A DNA stretch of 64,000 nucleotides from Pseudomonadota bacterium (GCA_016713725.1 JADJOO010000002.1:1-64000); one strand, 5' to 3'. Counted from the first letter of the stretch, positions 1 through 9,594 are shown. Translations and numbers: made by a program. Notes: generated from the letters alone by a model not told the origin.

Positions 1-652
1 GCAGAAGACGACACGATGATCGGCGAGGCGGTGCGTGCCGGCCTGCGGCGACAGGGATTTGCCGTGGACTGGGTGCGGGACGGTGTCGCCGCCGAACAGG
101 CGCTGCTGGCTGAAGCCTACGATGCCTACCTGCTCGACCTCGGCCTGCCGCGCAAGGCGGGCCTCGACGTCCTGCGCCGGCTGCGCGAGCGCGGCTCGAT
201 GCTGCCGGTGCTGGTCCTGACCGCCAGGGACGCGATCACCGATCGCGTGGACGGACTCGATGCGGGCGCCGACGATTACGTCGTCAAGCCGTTCGACCTG
301 GCCGAACTCGCGGCCAGGATCCGGGCGGTGACCCGGCGCAAGGGCGGACGCGCCCAGGCGATCAGCGAGTACAACGATGTCGCGCTCGACCCGGCGACGC
401 GTGAAGTCCGGCGCGGAGGTGAACGCGTGGTGCTGTCGCCGCGCGAATTCGCGCTGCTGCAGGCTCTGCTCGAGCATCCCGGGCGGATACTCTCCCGCGC
501 GCAACTCGAGGAGCGTCTATACGGGTGGGGCGAGGAAATCGAGAGCAACGTGGTCGAGGTGCACGTGCATGCCCTGCGCCGCAAGCTCGGCACTGACTTC
601 ATCCGCAACGTCCGCTGGCGTCGGCTACCGCGTCACCCCGGCGACGCCGTGA
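1..652 (+). CDS. OmpR-family response regulator (5' truncated, frameshifted)
   Basis: Two-component response regulator of the OmpR/PhoB class. The window opens inside the receiver domain at the acidic pocket (AEDDTMIGEA); the start codon and about five residues lie outside. The phospho-acceptor Asp sits in AYLLDLGLP and the conserved Lys in YVVKPFDLAEL. A winged-helix domain follows, with the usual EFALLQALLEHPGRILSR segment. Near the end the reading frame breaks: an extra t at about 616 turns the expected NVRGVGYRVTP ending into another frame. Skipping it gives a normal C-terminus and a TGA at 650-652. The kinase gene overlaps this stop (GTGA), so the two form a QseB/PmrA-like operon. Family assignment is secure; the exact target is unknown. 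Confidence 0.9.
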
Positions 653-1980
653 ACTCGCTGCGCAACAACCTGCTCGCCTCGGCTGCTCGGCGCCGTGGCG
701 CTGGTCGGCGCGGCAGGCGCCTGGGTGAGTTATCGCAACGCGCTCAACGAGGCGAACGCCTTCTTCGACGAGCATCTGCGCGCGACCGCGTTGTTGCTGC
801 GCGACCAGGCTTACGGTTACTCAAACACGCCCGGCTTGCCGCAGGAAATCCCCGACTACGATTTCGTGGTGCAGGTGTGGACGCTGGACGGCGTGCGGGT
901 GTACCTGTCGCGCCCCACGCGGTGCTGCCGGGCCTGACGACACTCGGGTTGTCGACGGCCGCCACGCCGCAGGGGCCGCTGGCGCGTGTTCGGCGTCGAG
1001 GCGAACGGGCGCGTCATCCAGGTCGCGCAACCCATGAACGTCCGCGAACAACGCGCGGCGCACCTCGCGTTGCGCACGATCGCACCGTTCGCATTGCTGC
1101 TGCCGGCGCTCGCGCTGCTGGTCGTCTGGATCGTCGGCCGCGCGGTGCGCCCGGTGCGCCGATTCGCCGATGTCCTGCGCGACCGCGAGCGGGACGCACT
1201 GGATCCGCTGGACGGCGACGGGTTGCCGGATGAGATCCGGCCGGTCGCGACTGCGTTGAACGATCTGCTGGCGCGACTCAAGGAATCCGTCGAGCGCGAA
1301 CGCTCGTTCATCGCCGATGCCGCCCATGAACTGCGCACGCCGTTGACCGCGCTGGACCTGCAGGTGCAGTCGCTGCGTGCCGAGGCAGCCGGTGGCGGGC
1401 ACGACGACGCCATCGCGCGCCTCGAAGCGGGCGTGGCGCGCGCTGCTCGTCTCGTCGAGCAGTTGCTGGCGCTGGCGCGGGAGGAGCGCGACAGCACCCG
1501 CGTGCGCGAACCGGTGGCACTGGCGGATGCAGCGCGGGACGCCATCGGGGAGATGCTGTCGCTGGCGGACAAGCACCGCATCGACCTCGGCATGGGGCGG
1601 TCGGATGCGGTGCAGGTGGCCGGGGACCGGGAAGCGCTGCGCGTCCTGATCCGCAACCTGCCGACAATGCCGTTACCGTTATTTCGCCGGCCGGCAGCGG
1701 TCGACGTGTCCGTGGAACGCCACGACGACGAACCGATACGCCGTGCTGGGTCGTCACCGATGGCGGCCCAGGAATCCCGGCAGAACGCGAACGGGTGTTC
1801 GACCGCGCTTTCATCGGGTGCCCGGCACGGCCGCCCCGGCAGTGGCATCGGCCCCGGCGCTGGTGCGCTCGATCGTGGCCACACCACCGCACCTACGGTC
1901 GATACGCCTCGACGAAGGCCCCTTCGCGCACGCGGCTTTGCGCGTACGGGTCGATTTTCCCCCCCCTCGATCGACCTTAA
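649..1980 (+). pseudogene. Sensor histidine kinase, multiply frameshifted
   Basis: Partner kinase of the preceding regulator. Pieces in different frames assemble into one protein: an N-terminal membrane segment (ALVGAAGAWVSYRNALNEAN), a periplasmic sensor part, a second membrane helix (FALLLPALALLVVWIVGRAV), a HAMP-like stretch, the phospho-acceptor box (ADAAHELRTPLTALDLQVQ) and the start of the ATPase domain (REALRVLIRNL). Frame changes occur near 679, 918 and 985, and several follow 1660, where the N, G1 and G2 boxes become unreadable. The probable end is the TAA at 1978-1980, after a run of eight C. The coding signal persists through every break, so poor base calling at the contig edge is as likely as true decay. 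Confidence 0.75.
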
Positions 1981-1992
1981 ATTTGCCCTAAG
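1976..1992 (+). promoter_or_regulatory. PmrA-like direct repeat upstream of htrA
   Basis: CTTAAA-TTTGC-CCTAAG: two hexamers separated by exactly five bases. The PmrA/BasR box is known as YTTAAK-N5-YTTAAK, so each half-site differs at one position. It lies between the kinase end and the HtrA protease gene, downstream of an OmpR-type regulator gene. A link between the regulator and this box is inference. Confidence 0.4.
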
Positions 1993-1994
1993 TT

Positions 1995-3533
1995 TTGCAG
2001 GCCACGCTCCTTTGCCCATGCTCCGCGGTCGTCGCGGTTTCCACGCACCATGCACAGGGCGACACCCGCGTCGGCTACCGCGCCCTGATTCGTCATCCGC
2101 TGCTCGCAGCCACCCTCGGCGCAGCGGTCGTTGCGCTGCCCGCCGGCGCGCTCTACCTCTACGGTTCCGGCCACGCCGCCGAAGCTGCTTCGACGCCCGC
2201 CGTCGTGGCCAGCGCGCCCGCACGCAATGCGACTCCGGTCGTCACCGGCCTGCCTGATTTCCGGCAGCTCGTGCAGGCCTACGGCCCGGCCGTGGTGAAC
2301 ATCAGCGTCCGTTCCACCGTGAAGACCGCCGGCCACGGTCGCATGCCGCCGGGCATGGACGAGGACAACCCGCTGTTCCAGTTCATGCCGCACGGCAATG
2401 GCGGCGCGCCGATGCGCGGCGAAGGCTCCGGTTTCATCGTCAGCACCGACGGCATCATCCTCACCAACGCGCACGTCGTGGACGGGGCACAGAAGGTGAC
2501 GGTCAAGCTCACCGACCGCCGCGAGTTCGAAGCCAGCGTGATCGGCGCGGACGCAAAGAGCGACGTTGCCGTGCTGAAGATCGACGCGCGCGACCTGCCC
2601 GTCACCAGGCTCGGCGATCCGCGCACGCTGCAGGTCGGCGAGTAGGTGGTGGCCATCGGCTCGCCTTTCGGCCTCGAGAACACCGTCACTGCGGGCATCG
2701 TGAGCGCCAAGGGGCGCAGCCTTCCGGACGACACGTACGTGCCGTTCATCCAGACAGACGTCGCGGTGAACCCGGGCAATTCCGGCGGCCCGCTGTTCAA
2801 CATGCGCGGCGAAGTGGTCGGCATCAACTCGCAGATCTACAGCCGCTCCGGCGGTTACGGGGGCCTGTCGTTCGCGATCCCGATCGACGTCGCGATGAAC
2901 GTCAGCAAGCAATTGCAGGCAAAGGGGCACGTGACGCGCGGCAAGCTCGGCGTCGGCATCCAGGACGTGGACCAGGCGCTCGCCGAGTCGTTCGGTCTCG
3001 ACGTGCCGCGCGGTGCGCTCGTCGCCAGCGTGGAAAAGGGCGGCCCGGCCGAGCAAGCGGGGTTCCGCGAAGGCGACGTGATCCTCGGCTTCGACGGGCA
3101 GTCGATCGATTCCGCCGGACAGTTGCCGTCGGCCGTCGCGGCCACCGATCCGGGCAAGGCCGTGGCCGTGCAGGTGTGGCGCGACCGGGCGAGCCGCGAG
3201 ATCAGCGTCAAGCTCGGCCAGACGACCGAGGATGACGTCGTTGCAGCCAACGTCGACGGCACGAGCGCCGGGCGACTCGGCATGATGGTGCGGCCGTTGT
3301 CGGCTGCAGAGAAGCAGCAAACGGAACTGAGCGACGGCCTGGTCGTCGAAGACGTCGACGGCGCCGCCGAGGAAGCCGGGGTGCGGCCAGGGGACATCGT
3401 CATCGCCGCCAATGGCACGTCCGTGAAGAGCGTGGAGCAGCTCCGGTCGGTCGTATCCGGATCAAAGAGTCATGTCGCACTGCTGGTGCAGCGCGGCGAT
3501 GCGCGGGTGTTCGTGCCCATCGAACTTGGCTGA
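1995..3533 (+). CDS. Do/HtrA-family serine endoprotease, interrupted by an in-frame TAG
   Basis: Periplasmic trypsin-like protease with two PDZ domains (DegP/MucD type), which degrades or refolds misfolded envelope proteins. An N-terminal hydrophobic anchor (HPLLAATLGAAVVALPAGAL) precedes the protease domain. The catalytic triad is present: His in LTNAHVVDGA, Asp in AKSDVAVLKID, Ser in NPGNSGGPLF. PDZ1 starts around GKLGVGIQDV and PDZ2 around GRLGMMVRPL. At 2643-2645 the reading frame has TAG where homologues read Trp (LQVGE-W-VVAIGSPFG); one TGG-to-TAG change explains it, and the frame continues intact to 3533. The start is uncertain: the frame is open from 1995, but a start near 2047 with a small indel is equally plausible. 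Tandem placement after a two-component pair suggests envelope-stress control. Confidence 0.88.
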
Positions 3534-3547
3534 CGCTGAAGTGCGAC

Positions 3548-3589
3548 CCATGCCGGCGGAGTGATCCGTGACCCATCTGTCCGGCATGG
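3548..3589. repeat. 9-bp perfect inverted repeat after htrA
   Basis: CCATGCCGG (3548-3556) pairs with CCGGCATGG (3581-3589) across a 24-base loop. It lies between the convergent htrA and tRNA-Arg genes. There is no T-tract, so it is not a classical intrinsic terminator; it may act as a transcript 3' end structure. Confidence 0.4.
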
Positions 3590-3601
3590 ACAGCCGAGGA
3601 A

Positions 3602-3678
3602 TGGCGCGCCCGACTGGATTCGAACCAGTGACCTTCGCCTTCGGAGGGCGACACTCTATCCAACTGAGCTACGGGCGC
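3602..3678 (-). tRNA. tRNA-Arg (anticodon CCG)
   Basis: On the minus strand a 77-base cloverleaf: acceptor GCGCCCG pairs with CGGGCGC, the D-arm contains GCTCAGTTGGATAGAG, the anticodon stem CGCC/GGCG closes the loop CTCCGAA (anticodon CCG, reads CGG), and the T-arm is CTGGTTCGAATCCAG. The discriminator is G and the CCA end is encoded. CGG is a frequent arginine codon in a GC-rich genome. Confidence 0.96.
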
Positions 3679-3852
3679 GTGGCTGGACCCCAAAAGGGGC
3701 GCGAATCATAGCTCCGCCCCCCCCTCACGTCCATTTGGGCCTGGCCGGAAGCCTTGTCGCCTCGGCCGGCCTTGGCGCCGCAGGGTGCGCCGCAGCCAGA
3801 TCCGCACGTTATACTTCGCGGCCTTGCCAAAACCGCCGTCCGGAGTTCGACC

Positions 3853-4362
3853 GTGAGTGCAGAGCACGATCGCAAGTTTTTCGACACCTTCATGCTGATC
3901 CTCGGCATCCTCGCTGCCATCACCATCGGCCTGATGGTGCTTGCGGGCATGATCTCAGACCGGACTTCGAAGCAGTTTCACGACGAGGACCCGCGCAAGG
4001 TCGAGGAGACCCTGGCACGCATCGCGCCGGTCGGGCGCGTCGCGGTCGCGGGCCAGGACAACACGGCGCTGGCGCCGCCCGCCGCGGCTCCGACGGCAGC
4101 GGCCGTCGACCTGCCGGGTGAGCAGGTTTACCAGCAGGTCTGCACGGCGTGCCATGGCGCTGCCGTCGCGGGCGCGCCCAAGACGGGCGACAAGGCCGCG
4201 TGGGCGCCACGCATTGCGCAGGGAATCGACTTGCTGCACAAGCACTCGCTCGAGGGCTTCCAGGGCAAGGCGGGCTACATGCCGCCGAAAGGTGGCCGCA
4301 CGGACCTGAGCGACCAGTCGGTCATGAACGCCGTCGATTACCTGGTCAGCCAGGCGCAGTAA
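3853..4362 (+). CDS. Membrane-anchored cytochrome c5 family protein
   Basis: Small electron-transfer cytochrome c tethered to the cytoplasmic membrane and facing the periplasm. After a short polar N-terminus a single membrane helix (TFMLILGILAAITIGLMVLA) is followed by an Ala/Pro-rich linker and a c-type haem domain with the CTACH haem-binding motif. The likely axial Met is in GYMPPKGGRTDLSD, a typical cytochrome c5 signature. I chose GTG 3853 (VSAEHDRKFFDTF), since family members begin just before the anchor helix; a longer frame from 3754 adds an unlikely basic extension. It probably shuttles electrons to a terminal oxidase. At 169 residues it has normal family length. Confidence 0.87.
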   Translation: MSAEHDRKFFDTFMLILGILAAITIGLMVLAGMISDRTSKQFHDEDPRKVEETLARIAPVGRVAVAGQDNTALAPPAAAPTAAAVDLPGEQVYQQVCTACHGAAVAGAPKTGDKAAWAPRIAQGIDLLHKHSLEGFQGKAGYMPPKGGRTDLSDQSVMNAVDYLVSQAQ

Positions 4363-4366
4363 CCGG

Positions 4367-4927
4367 GTGTTTGCACGAGTCGTCCGCGCCATCGTCGTTG
4401 CCACCGCAGTGGCCGGCTTCGTCGCGGGCTGCGCTTCGCCGCCGCCGAAGCCCGACACGATGCGCGACCCGAGCGTCAACTTCTCGAACTTCAAGACGTT
4501 CGGCTGGACGGCAGGCGGCGCGGTCGACGCTGGAGACGCCCCGCTCCAGCTGCTGGACGCGAACATCCGCGCGGCCATCGTCGACGTGATGAAACGCAAG
4601 GGCTACGTCGAGGCGCCTTCCGGCACGACACCAGACCTGCGCATCGCGTACGAGACCGCGAAGGCCGAGAAGCTCGAGAATAATCCCGTGCGTGTCGGCA
4701 TCGGCGTCGGCAGCTGGGGCGGCAACATGGGTGGCTCGGTCAGCATGGGCAGCCCGAGCGTTCGCAATTTCACCGAAGGCACGCTGGTCGTGCATGCCAT
4801 CGACACGGCACGCAATGCCGAAGTGTGGCAGGGGCGCGTGTCCGGCAAGATGACCAAGGGCAGCGTCGAAGCGGCTGCCATCCACCAGCCCGTCGAACGG
4901 GCGATGGCGGACTTTCCGGTACGCTAG
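4367..4927 (+). CDS. DUF4136 domain lipoprotein
   Basis: Predicted lipoprotein of 186 residues starting at GTG 4367. The signal peptide (VVRAIVVATAVAGF) ends in a lipobox VAGC, so Cys is expected to be acylated. The mature part matches the DUF4136 pattern: a DPSVNFSNFKTFGW start, a long helix followed by VDVMKRKGYVEA, and a C-terminal segment beginning GTLVVHAIDTARNAEVWQG. No enzymatic residues are evident and the function of the family is unknown. It follows the cytochrome gene by four bases, perhaps sharing its transcript, and ends tail to tail with rsgA, the two stops overlapping in a CTAG. Confidence 0.82.
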   Translation: MFARVVRAIVVATAVAGFVAGCASPPPKPDTMRDPSVNFSNFKTFGWTAGGAVDAGDAPLQLLDANIRAAIVDVMKRKGYVEAPSGTTPDLRIAYETAKAEKLENNPVRVGIGVGSWGGNMGGSVSMGSPSVRNFTEGTLVVHAIDTARNAEVWQGRVSGKMTKGSVEAAAIHQPVERAMADFPVR

Positions 4928-5983
4928 CTTCCGTCCTGCCTGTCCTTGTGCTTCATGACGGAATGCACGAATCGGCCGAACGCCCGGTCCTTCTTGCGCC
5001 TCTCGACGTATGACGACTCGTGGAATGCCGATTCCCCGGCAAGCTTCACGTAATTCTGCAGGTGTTCCTCCTTCAGCTCGTGCCTTTCGATTGCCGCCCG
5101 AACGGCGCAACCGGGTTCGCTGGCGTGGCTGCAATCGTTGAATCGGCAGTTCCTGGCGAGTTCGCCGATGTCGGCGAAGGTCTCGTCGATGCCTGCGCCG
5201 ACACCGAGCATCCCCAGTTCGCGCATGCCGGGCATGTCGATCAACAGGCCCCCATGCTCGAGCACGATGAGCTGGCGGCGCGTGGTCGTGTGGCGCCCCT
5301 CACCCGTGTGGCTGACTTCCCTGGTTTCCAGTCCGGAGCCGCCGGCAAGACGATTGATGAGCGTCGTCTTGCCTACGCCCGATGAGCCGAGCAGGCAGCA
5401 GGTCTTCCCGGGAAGCACCAGCTCCCGCAAGCGATCGATGCCTGCGCCTGTCACGTTGCTGAGGGCCACGATTTTCGCGTCGATCCCCGCGCCGCGGATC
5501 TGGTCGATCAACTCGTCCAGCTTTTCCGCGCTGACCAGGTCCGTCTTGGTCAGGATCAGCACGGGCTCGATGTGGCCCTCGCGCACGATCACCAGGTAGC
5601 GCTCGAGCCGGCGCACGTTGAAATCGAACTGACAGGACTGGATGACGAACGCCACGTCGATGTTGGCAGCGATCATCTGGAACTCGATGTCCCTGCCCGC
5701 GGCCTTGCGTCGCAGAAACGACCTGCGCGGAAGCACGCGCTGAATGATCGCGTGGGACCTTGAATCCAGATAGCGCACGCAGACCCAATCTCCACGCATG
5801 GCAGATCGGTTGCAGACCCGGTCGGTAGAGGAATTTCCCCGTCAGCTCGGCAGGTGTCTCACCGTGCTCGTCGCGAACGAGGTATCGCCCCCTGTCGACG
5901 GCCGTCACCCGGGCAATGGACGCGTCGGAGCCGCACAGCTCCCTGGCTTTGTCCTCGAAGCAACGAGGCAGACCCTCGCCCAA
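4924..5983 (-). CDS. rsgA: Ribosome small subunit-dependent GTPase RsgA (two small deletions)
   Basis: Circularly permuted GTPase that checks late 30S subunit maturation. From the N-terminus: an OB-fold part (ARVTAVDRGRYLVRDEHGE), the GTPase motifs in permuted order (G4 LTKTDLV, G1 GSSGVGKTT, G3 DMPGMRELG) and a Cys/His zinc knuckle (CRFNDCSHASEPGC). The first 55 residues lie in a different frame from the rest. Restoring one base after CTCTACCGA and one before GGAGATTGG, both near 5800-5830, gives a continuous TGSATDLPCVGDWV joining segment, so two one-base deletions are inferred. The start is probably TTG 5981-5983; no ATG is available. Function is certain from the motifs; the gene is probably intact in the organism. 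Confidence 0.92.
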
Positions 5984-5998
5984 CCCCCACTCCCTCCC

Positions 5999-7360
5999 TC
6001 AGTCGTCCGCCTGGCGGAAATCCACTCCCAGCGAACGGAGCTTGCGGTACAGGTGCGTGCGCTCCATGCCGACGCGCTTCGCGAGCTGGCCGACCTTGCC
6101 GTTGCAGAGCTGCAGCTGCTGCGTCAGGTAGGCGCGCTCGAAATGCTCGCGGGCCTCGCGCATCGGCAGCGCCAGCAGGTCCTGCTTGACCAGCGGGCCG
6201 TCGCCCGGCGCCTGCGAGGAAATCTCGCGCTCGATTTCCTCGAGGCGGATTTCTTCCGGCCCGCCCTGGATCAGCAGTCGCTGCACCAGGTTCTTGAGCT
6301 CGCGGATATTGCCGGGCCACGGATAGTTGCGCAGCCGGTTCTGTGCCGCGACGCCGAAGCGCCGGAACGGCAAGCGCTCGTCGTCGACGATGTGGTCGAC
6401 GTAATAGCGCAGCAGCTCCGGCACGTCCTCGGCGTACTCGCGCAGCGGCGGCACCCGCAGCGTCAGCACGTTCAGATTCGACAGCAGGTCCAGCCGGAAC
6501 GGCACCGGGCCCCGCGTTTCGAATCCGGGCTGCGCGGACGACAGGATGCGCACGTCGAACCGCAGCGGCGCGCCGCGGCCGCCCTTGCGCTGGAACGTAC
6601 CCGACTCGAACACGGCAAGCAGTAACCGCTGCGCACCCTGTGGCAGGTCCTCGAGGCCGTTGATGAACAGCACGCCGCCCTGCGCCTGCTCGAGCAGGCC
6701 CGCGGTCATTCCACTTTCGTTTTCGACCCCGAGCAGCACGTCCTCGGCGTTGCCCTCGGTGACCGCTCCCGCGGACAGGCTGACGATCGGACCGGAAGAA
6801 CGCGCACTCAGCGCGTGAATATAGCGGGCGAAGGCTTCGCGACCGGTTCCCGGCTCGCCGAGCACCAGCACCGGCGCGTCGTGCGGGGCGATCTGTTTCA
6901 CTTTCTCGCGCAGGTCGCGCATCAGGCGACTGCGGCCCACGGGTGCAATCAGCGGCGGCACCAGCGTCCGCGTGGCTCGCTGCCGGCGCTTGCCCTCCTC
7001 GAGCGCGCGCGCGACGGTCCGCAGCAGCTTGGCCAGCGAGAGCGGCTTCTCGACGTAGTCGATCGCACCGAGCCGCGTGGCTTCGACGGCGGTTTCGACC
7101 GTGCCGTGGCCGGACATCATCACGACCGGCGCCGTGAGCGCCTGCGACTGCTGCCACTCGCGCAACAGGCTGATGCCATCGGTGTCCGGCATCCAGATAT
7201 CGAGCAATACGAGGTCCGGCGCCTGCTGCGCGCATGCGGCGCGAGCCTCGGCGGCATTACCCGCAGTTTCGACGGTGTAGCCCTCCTCCGAGAGTATTTC
7301 CCGGACGAGTTCACGAATGTCGTTCTCGTCGTCGACGACGAGTATCCGCGCGTTGGTCAT
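5999..7360 (-). CDS. NtrX-like response regulator with degenerate AAA+ domain
   Basis: A 453-residue regulator with the NtrC-family layout. The receiver domain (1-120) has the acidic pair in VVDDEND, phospho-acceptor Asp54 in VLLDIWMPD and Lys105. A central AAA+ domain follows (about 140-380), then a Fis-type HTH (VGQLAKRVGMERTHLYRKL). The central domain lacks its usual catalytic residues. Walker A reads GEPGTGRE (Arg for the ATP-binding Lys), the GAFTGA loop is replaced by ESGMTAG, Walker B reads LFINGLED where LFLDEI is usual, and the YYRLN arginine region is SNLN. It should therefore not open sigma-54 promoters by ATP hydrolysis. It more likely acts as a phosphorylation-gated DNA-binding protein. 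It overlaps ntrY by four bases. Confidence 0.88.
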   Translation of the reverse strand: MTNARILVVDDENDIRELVREILSEEGYTVETAGNAAEARAACAQQAPDLVLLDIWMPDTDGISLLREWQQSQALTAPVVMMSGHGTVETAVEATRLGAIDYVEKPLSLAKLLRTVARALEEGKRRQRATRTLVPPLIAPVGRSRLMRDLREKVKQIAPHDAPVLVLGEPGTGREAFARYIHALSARSSGPIVSLSAGAVTEGNAEDVLLGVENESGMTAGLLEQAQGGVLFINGLEDLPQGAQRLLLAVFESGTFQRKGGRGAPLRFDVRILSSAQPGFETRGPVPFRLDLLSNLNVLTLRVPPLREYAEDVPELLRYYVDHIVDDERLPFRRFGVAAQNRLRNYPWPGNIRELKNLVQRLLIQGGPEEIRLEEIEREISSQAPGDGPLVKQDLLALPMREAREHFERAYLTQQLQLCNGKVGQLAKRVGMERTHLYRKLRSLGVDFRQADD

Positions 7361-9594
7361 GCGCGTTCTCTCCTTGGCTCCAATCTGCCGCGCGTATGCG
7401 CCGTGTCCGCCGCTGCTTCACTCAGCGGCAGATCGATACGAACCTGTGCGCCGCCGCCGGCGCGGTTGTCGGCCTCGATGTGTCCGCCGTGTTCTTCCAC
7501 GATCTTGCGGACGATCGCGAGTCCCAGCCCCGTGCCCTTGGTCTTCGTGGTCACGTACGGGTCGAACACCTGCCCGATCAGCTCGCGCTGGAACCCGGGC
7601 CCATTGTCCTCCACCGTGATGCGCGCCACGTCAGATTCGCCGCGCGCGACGCGACGCGTCGACACCGCGATCGAACCGTCGGCCTGCCCTTCGAGCGCCT
7701 CGACCGCGTTGGTGAGCAGGTTGTTGAGCAATTGTCGCAGGCGTCCGGGGTCGGCAACCAGGTTATCGATCCCCGGGTCGAGTTCGACCTTGAGGCGCAC
7801 CCCACGGATCGCTCCCTGTGCGCGGTAGAGGTCGCTGACCTCGGTCACCATCTTGTTGAGGTCGACCGTGGCCATCTCGAGCCGCGGCGCACGCGCGTAT
7901 TCGCTGAATGCATTGACCATCTCCTTCATCGCCTCGACCTGCTGCACGATCGTCTCGGTCGCGCGCTCGAGCATCTGCACGTCCCTGGGATCGGTCATGC
8001 CCGGCAGCAGCTTGTGCCGCAGCCGCTCGGCGGACAGCCGGATCGGCGTGAGCGGGTTCTTGATCTCGTGAGCCAGGCGGCGGGCCACTTCGCCCCATGC
8101 GGCCTCGCGCTGCGCCTGCAGCATCACAGTGATGTCGTCGAACACGAGCACGTAGCCGCCGGGCGTATCGCCTTCAACCGGCAGCGGCGTGCACGCGCAC
8201 ATCAGGATACGGCGCCCGCCACCGGTCTGGAACGTGAACTGCTCGCGCCACTCCACTGCGCCAGTCGCGAACCGCTGCTGGCAGGCTTCGGCGAACTGCC
8301 GCGCGAGATTCGATGGCTCCGCGTCGGCGGTGCCAAACTGCGCGCCCACCCGCGATTCGATGTCCTCTCCCAGGATCATCGCCGCAGCACGGTTTGCCGT
8401 ACGCACGCGCCAATCCGGCTCGAGTGAAATAACGCCCGTCGACAAACGCGCCAGGATGACCGCGAGCTTGGCGCGCTCGGTCTCCACCGCCAGTTGCGCG
8501 CGGCGCTGGTCTTCACGAGCATGCCGCAACCGCTTGGTCATGTCGTTGAACGAATGCACGAGGAAACCCATCTCGTCGTGCGAGGTGAGGGGCAGCTTCG
8601 TGTCGAGGTCGCCCTGCGCCACGGCGCGCGTACCCTGCACGAGATCCTGGATCGGCTGCACGAGCCGCTGCGCCGTGAAGATTGCCCCGTACCACGCCGC
8701 GAGCAGCGACAGCAGCAGCACGACGGTCAGCGTGAGGATGAAACTCGCCTTGAGCGGCCGCCGCAGGTAGTCCTTCTCGCCGAACTGCTGGTAGGCGGCC
8801 TGCACCGTATCCGCCAGCGCGCCAAGTCGCTCCGCGACCGGGTACATGCTCTGCAACAACAGCCGTTCGCCGCCGAGCGCGGGCGATTCACCGATCGGCA
8901 CGGCCGTGCGGATCAGGTAGCCGCCGTTCTGCTGCGGCTCGAGGCTCACGAAGGGCTGTCCCTGCCGCACCTGCAGCAGCACCTCGCCCGGGACGTCCTC
9001 CGGCACGATGTCCGACGACAAGCCTTTGCTCACCGAAATGACGCGGCCCGCCTCCGTCGCAACCGTCAGTTCGACCGCGCCCACCTGCCGCCGCATCGTC
9101 TCGAGCAGCCCGGGCATCGTCGCGCCCGCGATGCCGATTTCCTCGGCGATGGCTTCGGAAGCCGCCAGGTGCTCGCGCATGCGCACTTCCAGCGCCGACC
9201 GCGACAGCACCAGTGCGTCGTCGAGACTCTGGCGGATCTCGACGTTGAACCAGCTGTCGATGCCCTTGTTCAGGAACTGCACAGCGAAGAAGTACACGAG
9301 CAGGATCGGCAGCGTCGCGAGCACGCCGAAAATCCAGACCATGCGCGCCTTGAGGCGCGAGCCGATCACGTGTCCGCGCCAGTCGCGGATCAGCTGCGTG
9401 AGTTTCGTGGCGAGCAGCCCGACCAGCACCACGAGGCCGGCGATGTTGATCCCGAGGATCCACGGATGCAGCCGGCTGAACTGCTCCGAGTTCTGCGCGG
9501 TCTGGGCCATGAACAGGATGGCAGCAAGCCAAAGCAGGCCGCCGAGACCCATGGTCACTGCCGTTGCGGCACGTTTCAGGGTCGGAGCGTCCAT
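7357..9594 (-). CDS. NtrY-like membrane sensor histidine kinase
   Basis: A 745-residue sensor kinase paired with the NtrX-like regulator. The N-terminal third has several membrane helices (GLGGLLWLAAILFMAQ, GLVVLVGLLATKL, WIFGVLATLPILLVYFFAVQ), a periplasmic sensor loop and a further helix (LTVVLLLSLLAAWYGAIF). A HAMP domain (QRLVQPIQDLVQGTRAVAQG) and a PAS domain come next. The HisKA box is HEIKNPLTPIRLSAERL, and the ATPase has N (LLTNAVEAL), G1 (VEDNGPGF) and G2 (GTGLGLAIVRKI) boxes. All kinase boxes are intact, in contrast to its partner's AAA+ domain. The upstream DUF4390 gene overlaps it by 19 bases, so the two are cotranscribed. NtrYX systems are linked to nitrogen, redox or envelope signals; the signal here is unknown. 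Confidence 0.92.
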   Translation of the reverse strand: MDAPTLKRAATAVTMGLGGLLWLAAILFMAQTAQNSEQFSRLHPWILGINIAGLVVLVGLLATKLTQLIRDWRGHVIGSRLKARMVWIFGVLATLPILLVYFFAVQFLNKGIDSWFNVEIRQSLDDALVLSRSALEVRMREHLAASEAIAEEIGIAGATMPGLLETMRRQVGAVELTVATEAGRVISVSKGLSSDIVPEDVPGEVLLQVRQGQPFVSLEPQQNGGYLIRTAVPIGESPALGGERLLLQSMYPVAERLGALADTVQAAYQQFGEKDYLRRPLKASFILTLTVVLLLSLLAAWYGAIFTAQRLVQPIQDLVQGTRAVAQGDLDTKLPLTSHDEMGFLVHSFNDMTKRLRHAREDQRRAQLAVETERAKLAVILARLSTGVISLEPDWRVRTANRAAAMILGEDIESRVGAQFGTADAEPSNLARQFAEACQQRFATGAVEWREQFTFQTGGGRRILMCACTPLPVEGDTPGGYVLVFDDITVMLQAQREAAWGEVARRLAHEIKNPLTPIRLSAERLRHKLLPGMTDPRDVQMLERATETIVQQVEAMKEMVNAFSEYARAPRLEMATVDLNKMVTEVSDLYRAQGAIRGVRLKVELDPGIDNLVADPGRLRQLLNNLLTNAVEALEGQADGSIAVSTRRVARGESDVARITVEDNGPGFQRELIGQVFDPYVTTKTKGTGLGLAIVRKIVEEHGGHIEADNRAGGGAQVRIDLPLSEAAADTAHTRGRLEPRRERA

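Noticed and set aside
2643..2645. Pyrrolysine or programmed readthrough at the htrA TAG
   Set aside because: No pylTSBCD genes are visible, the position is a conserved Trp, and the window has many sequence errors, so a G-to-A error or mutation is simpler.
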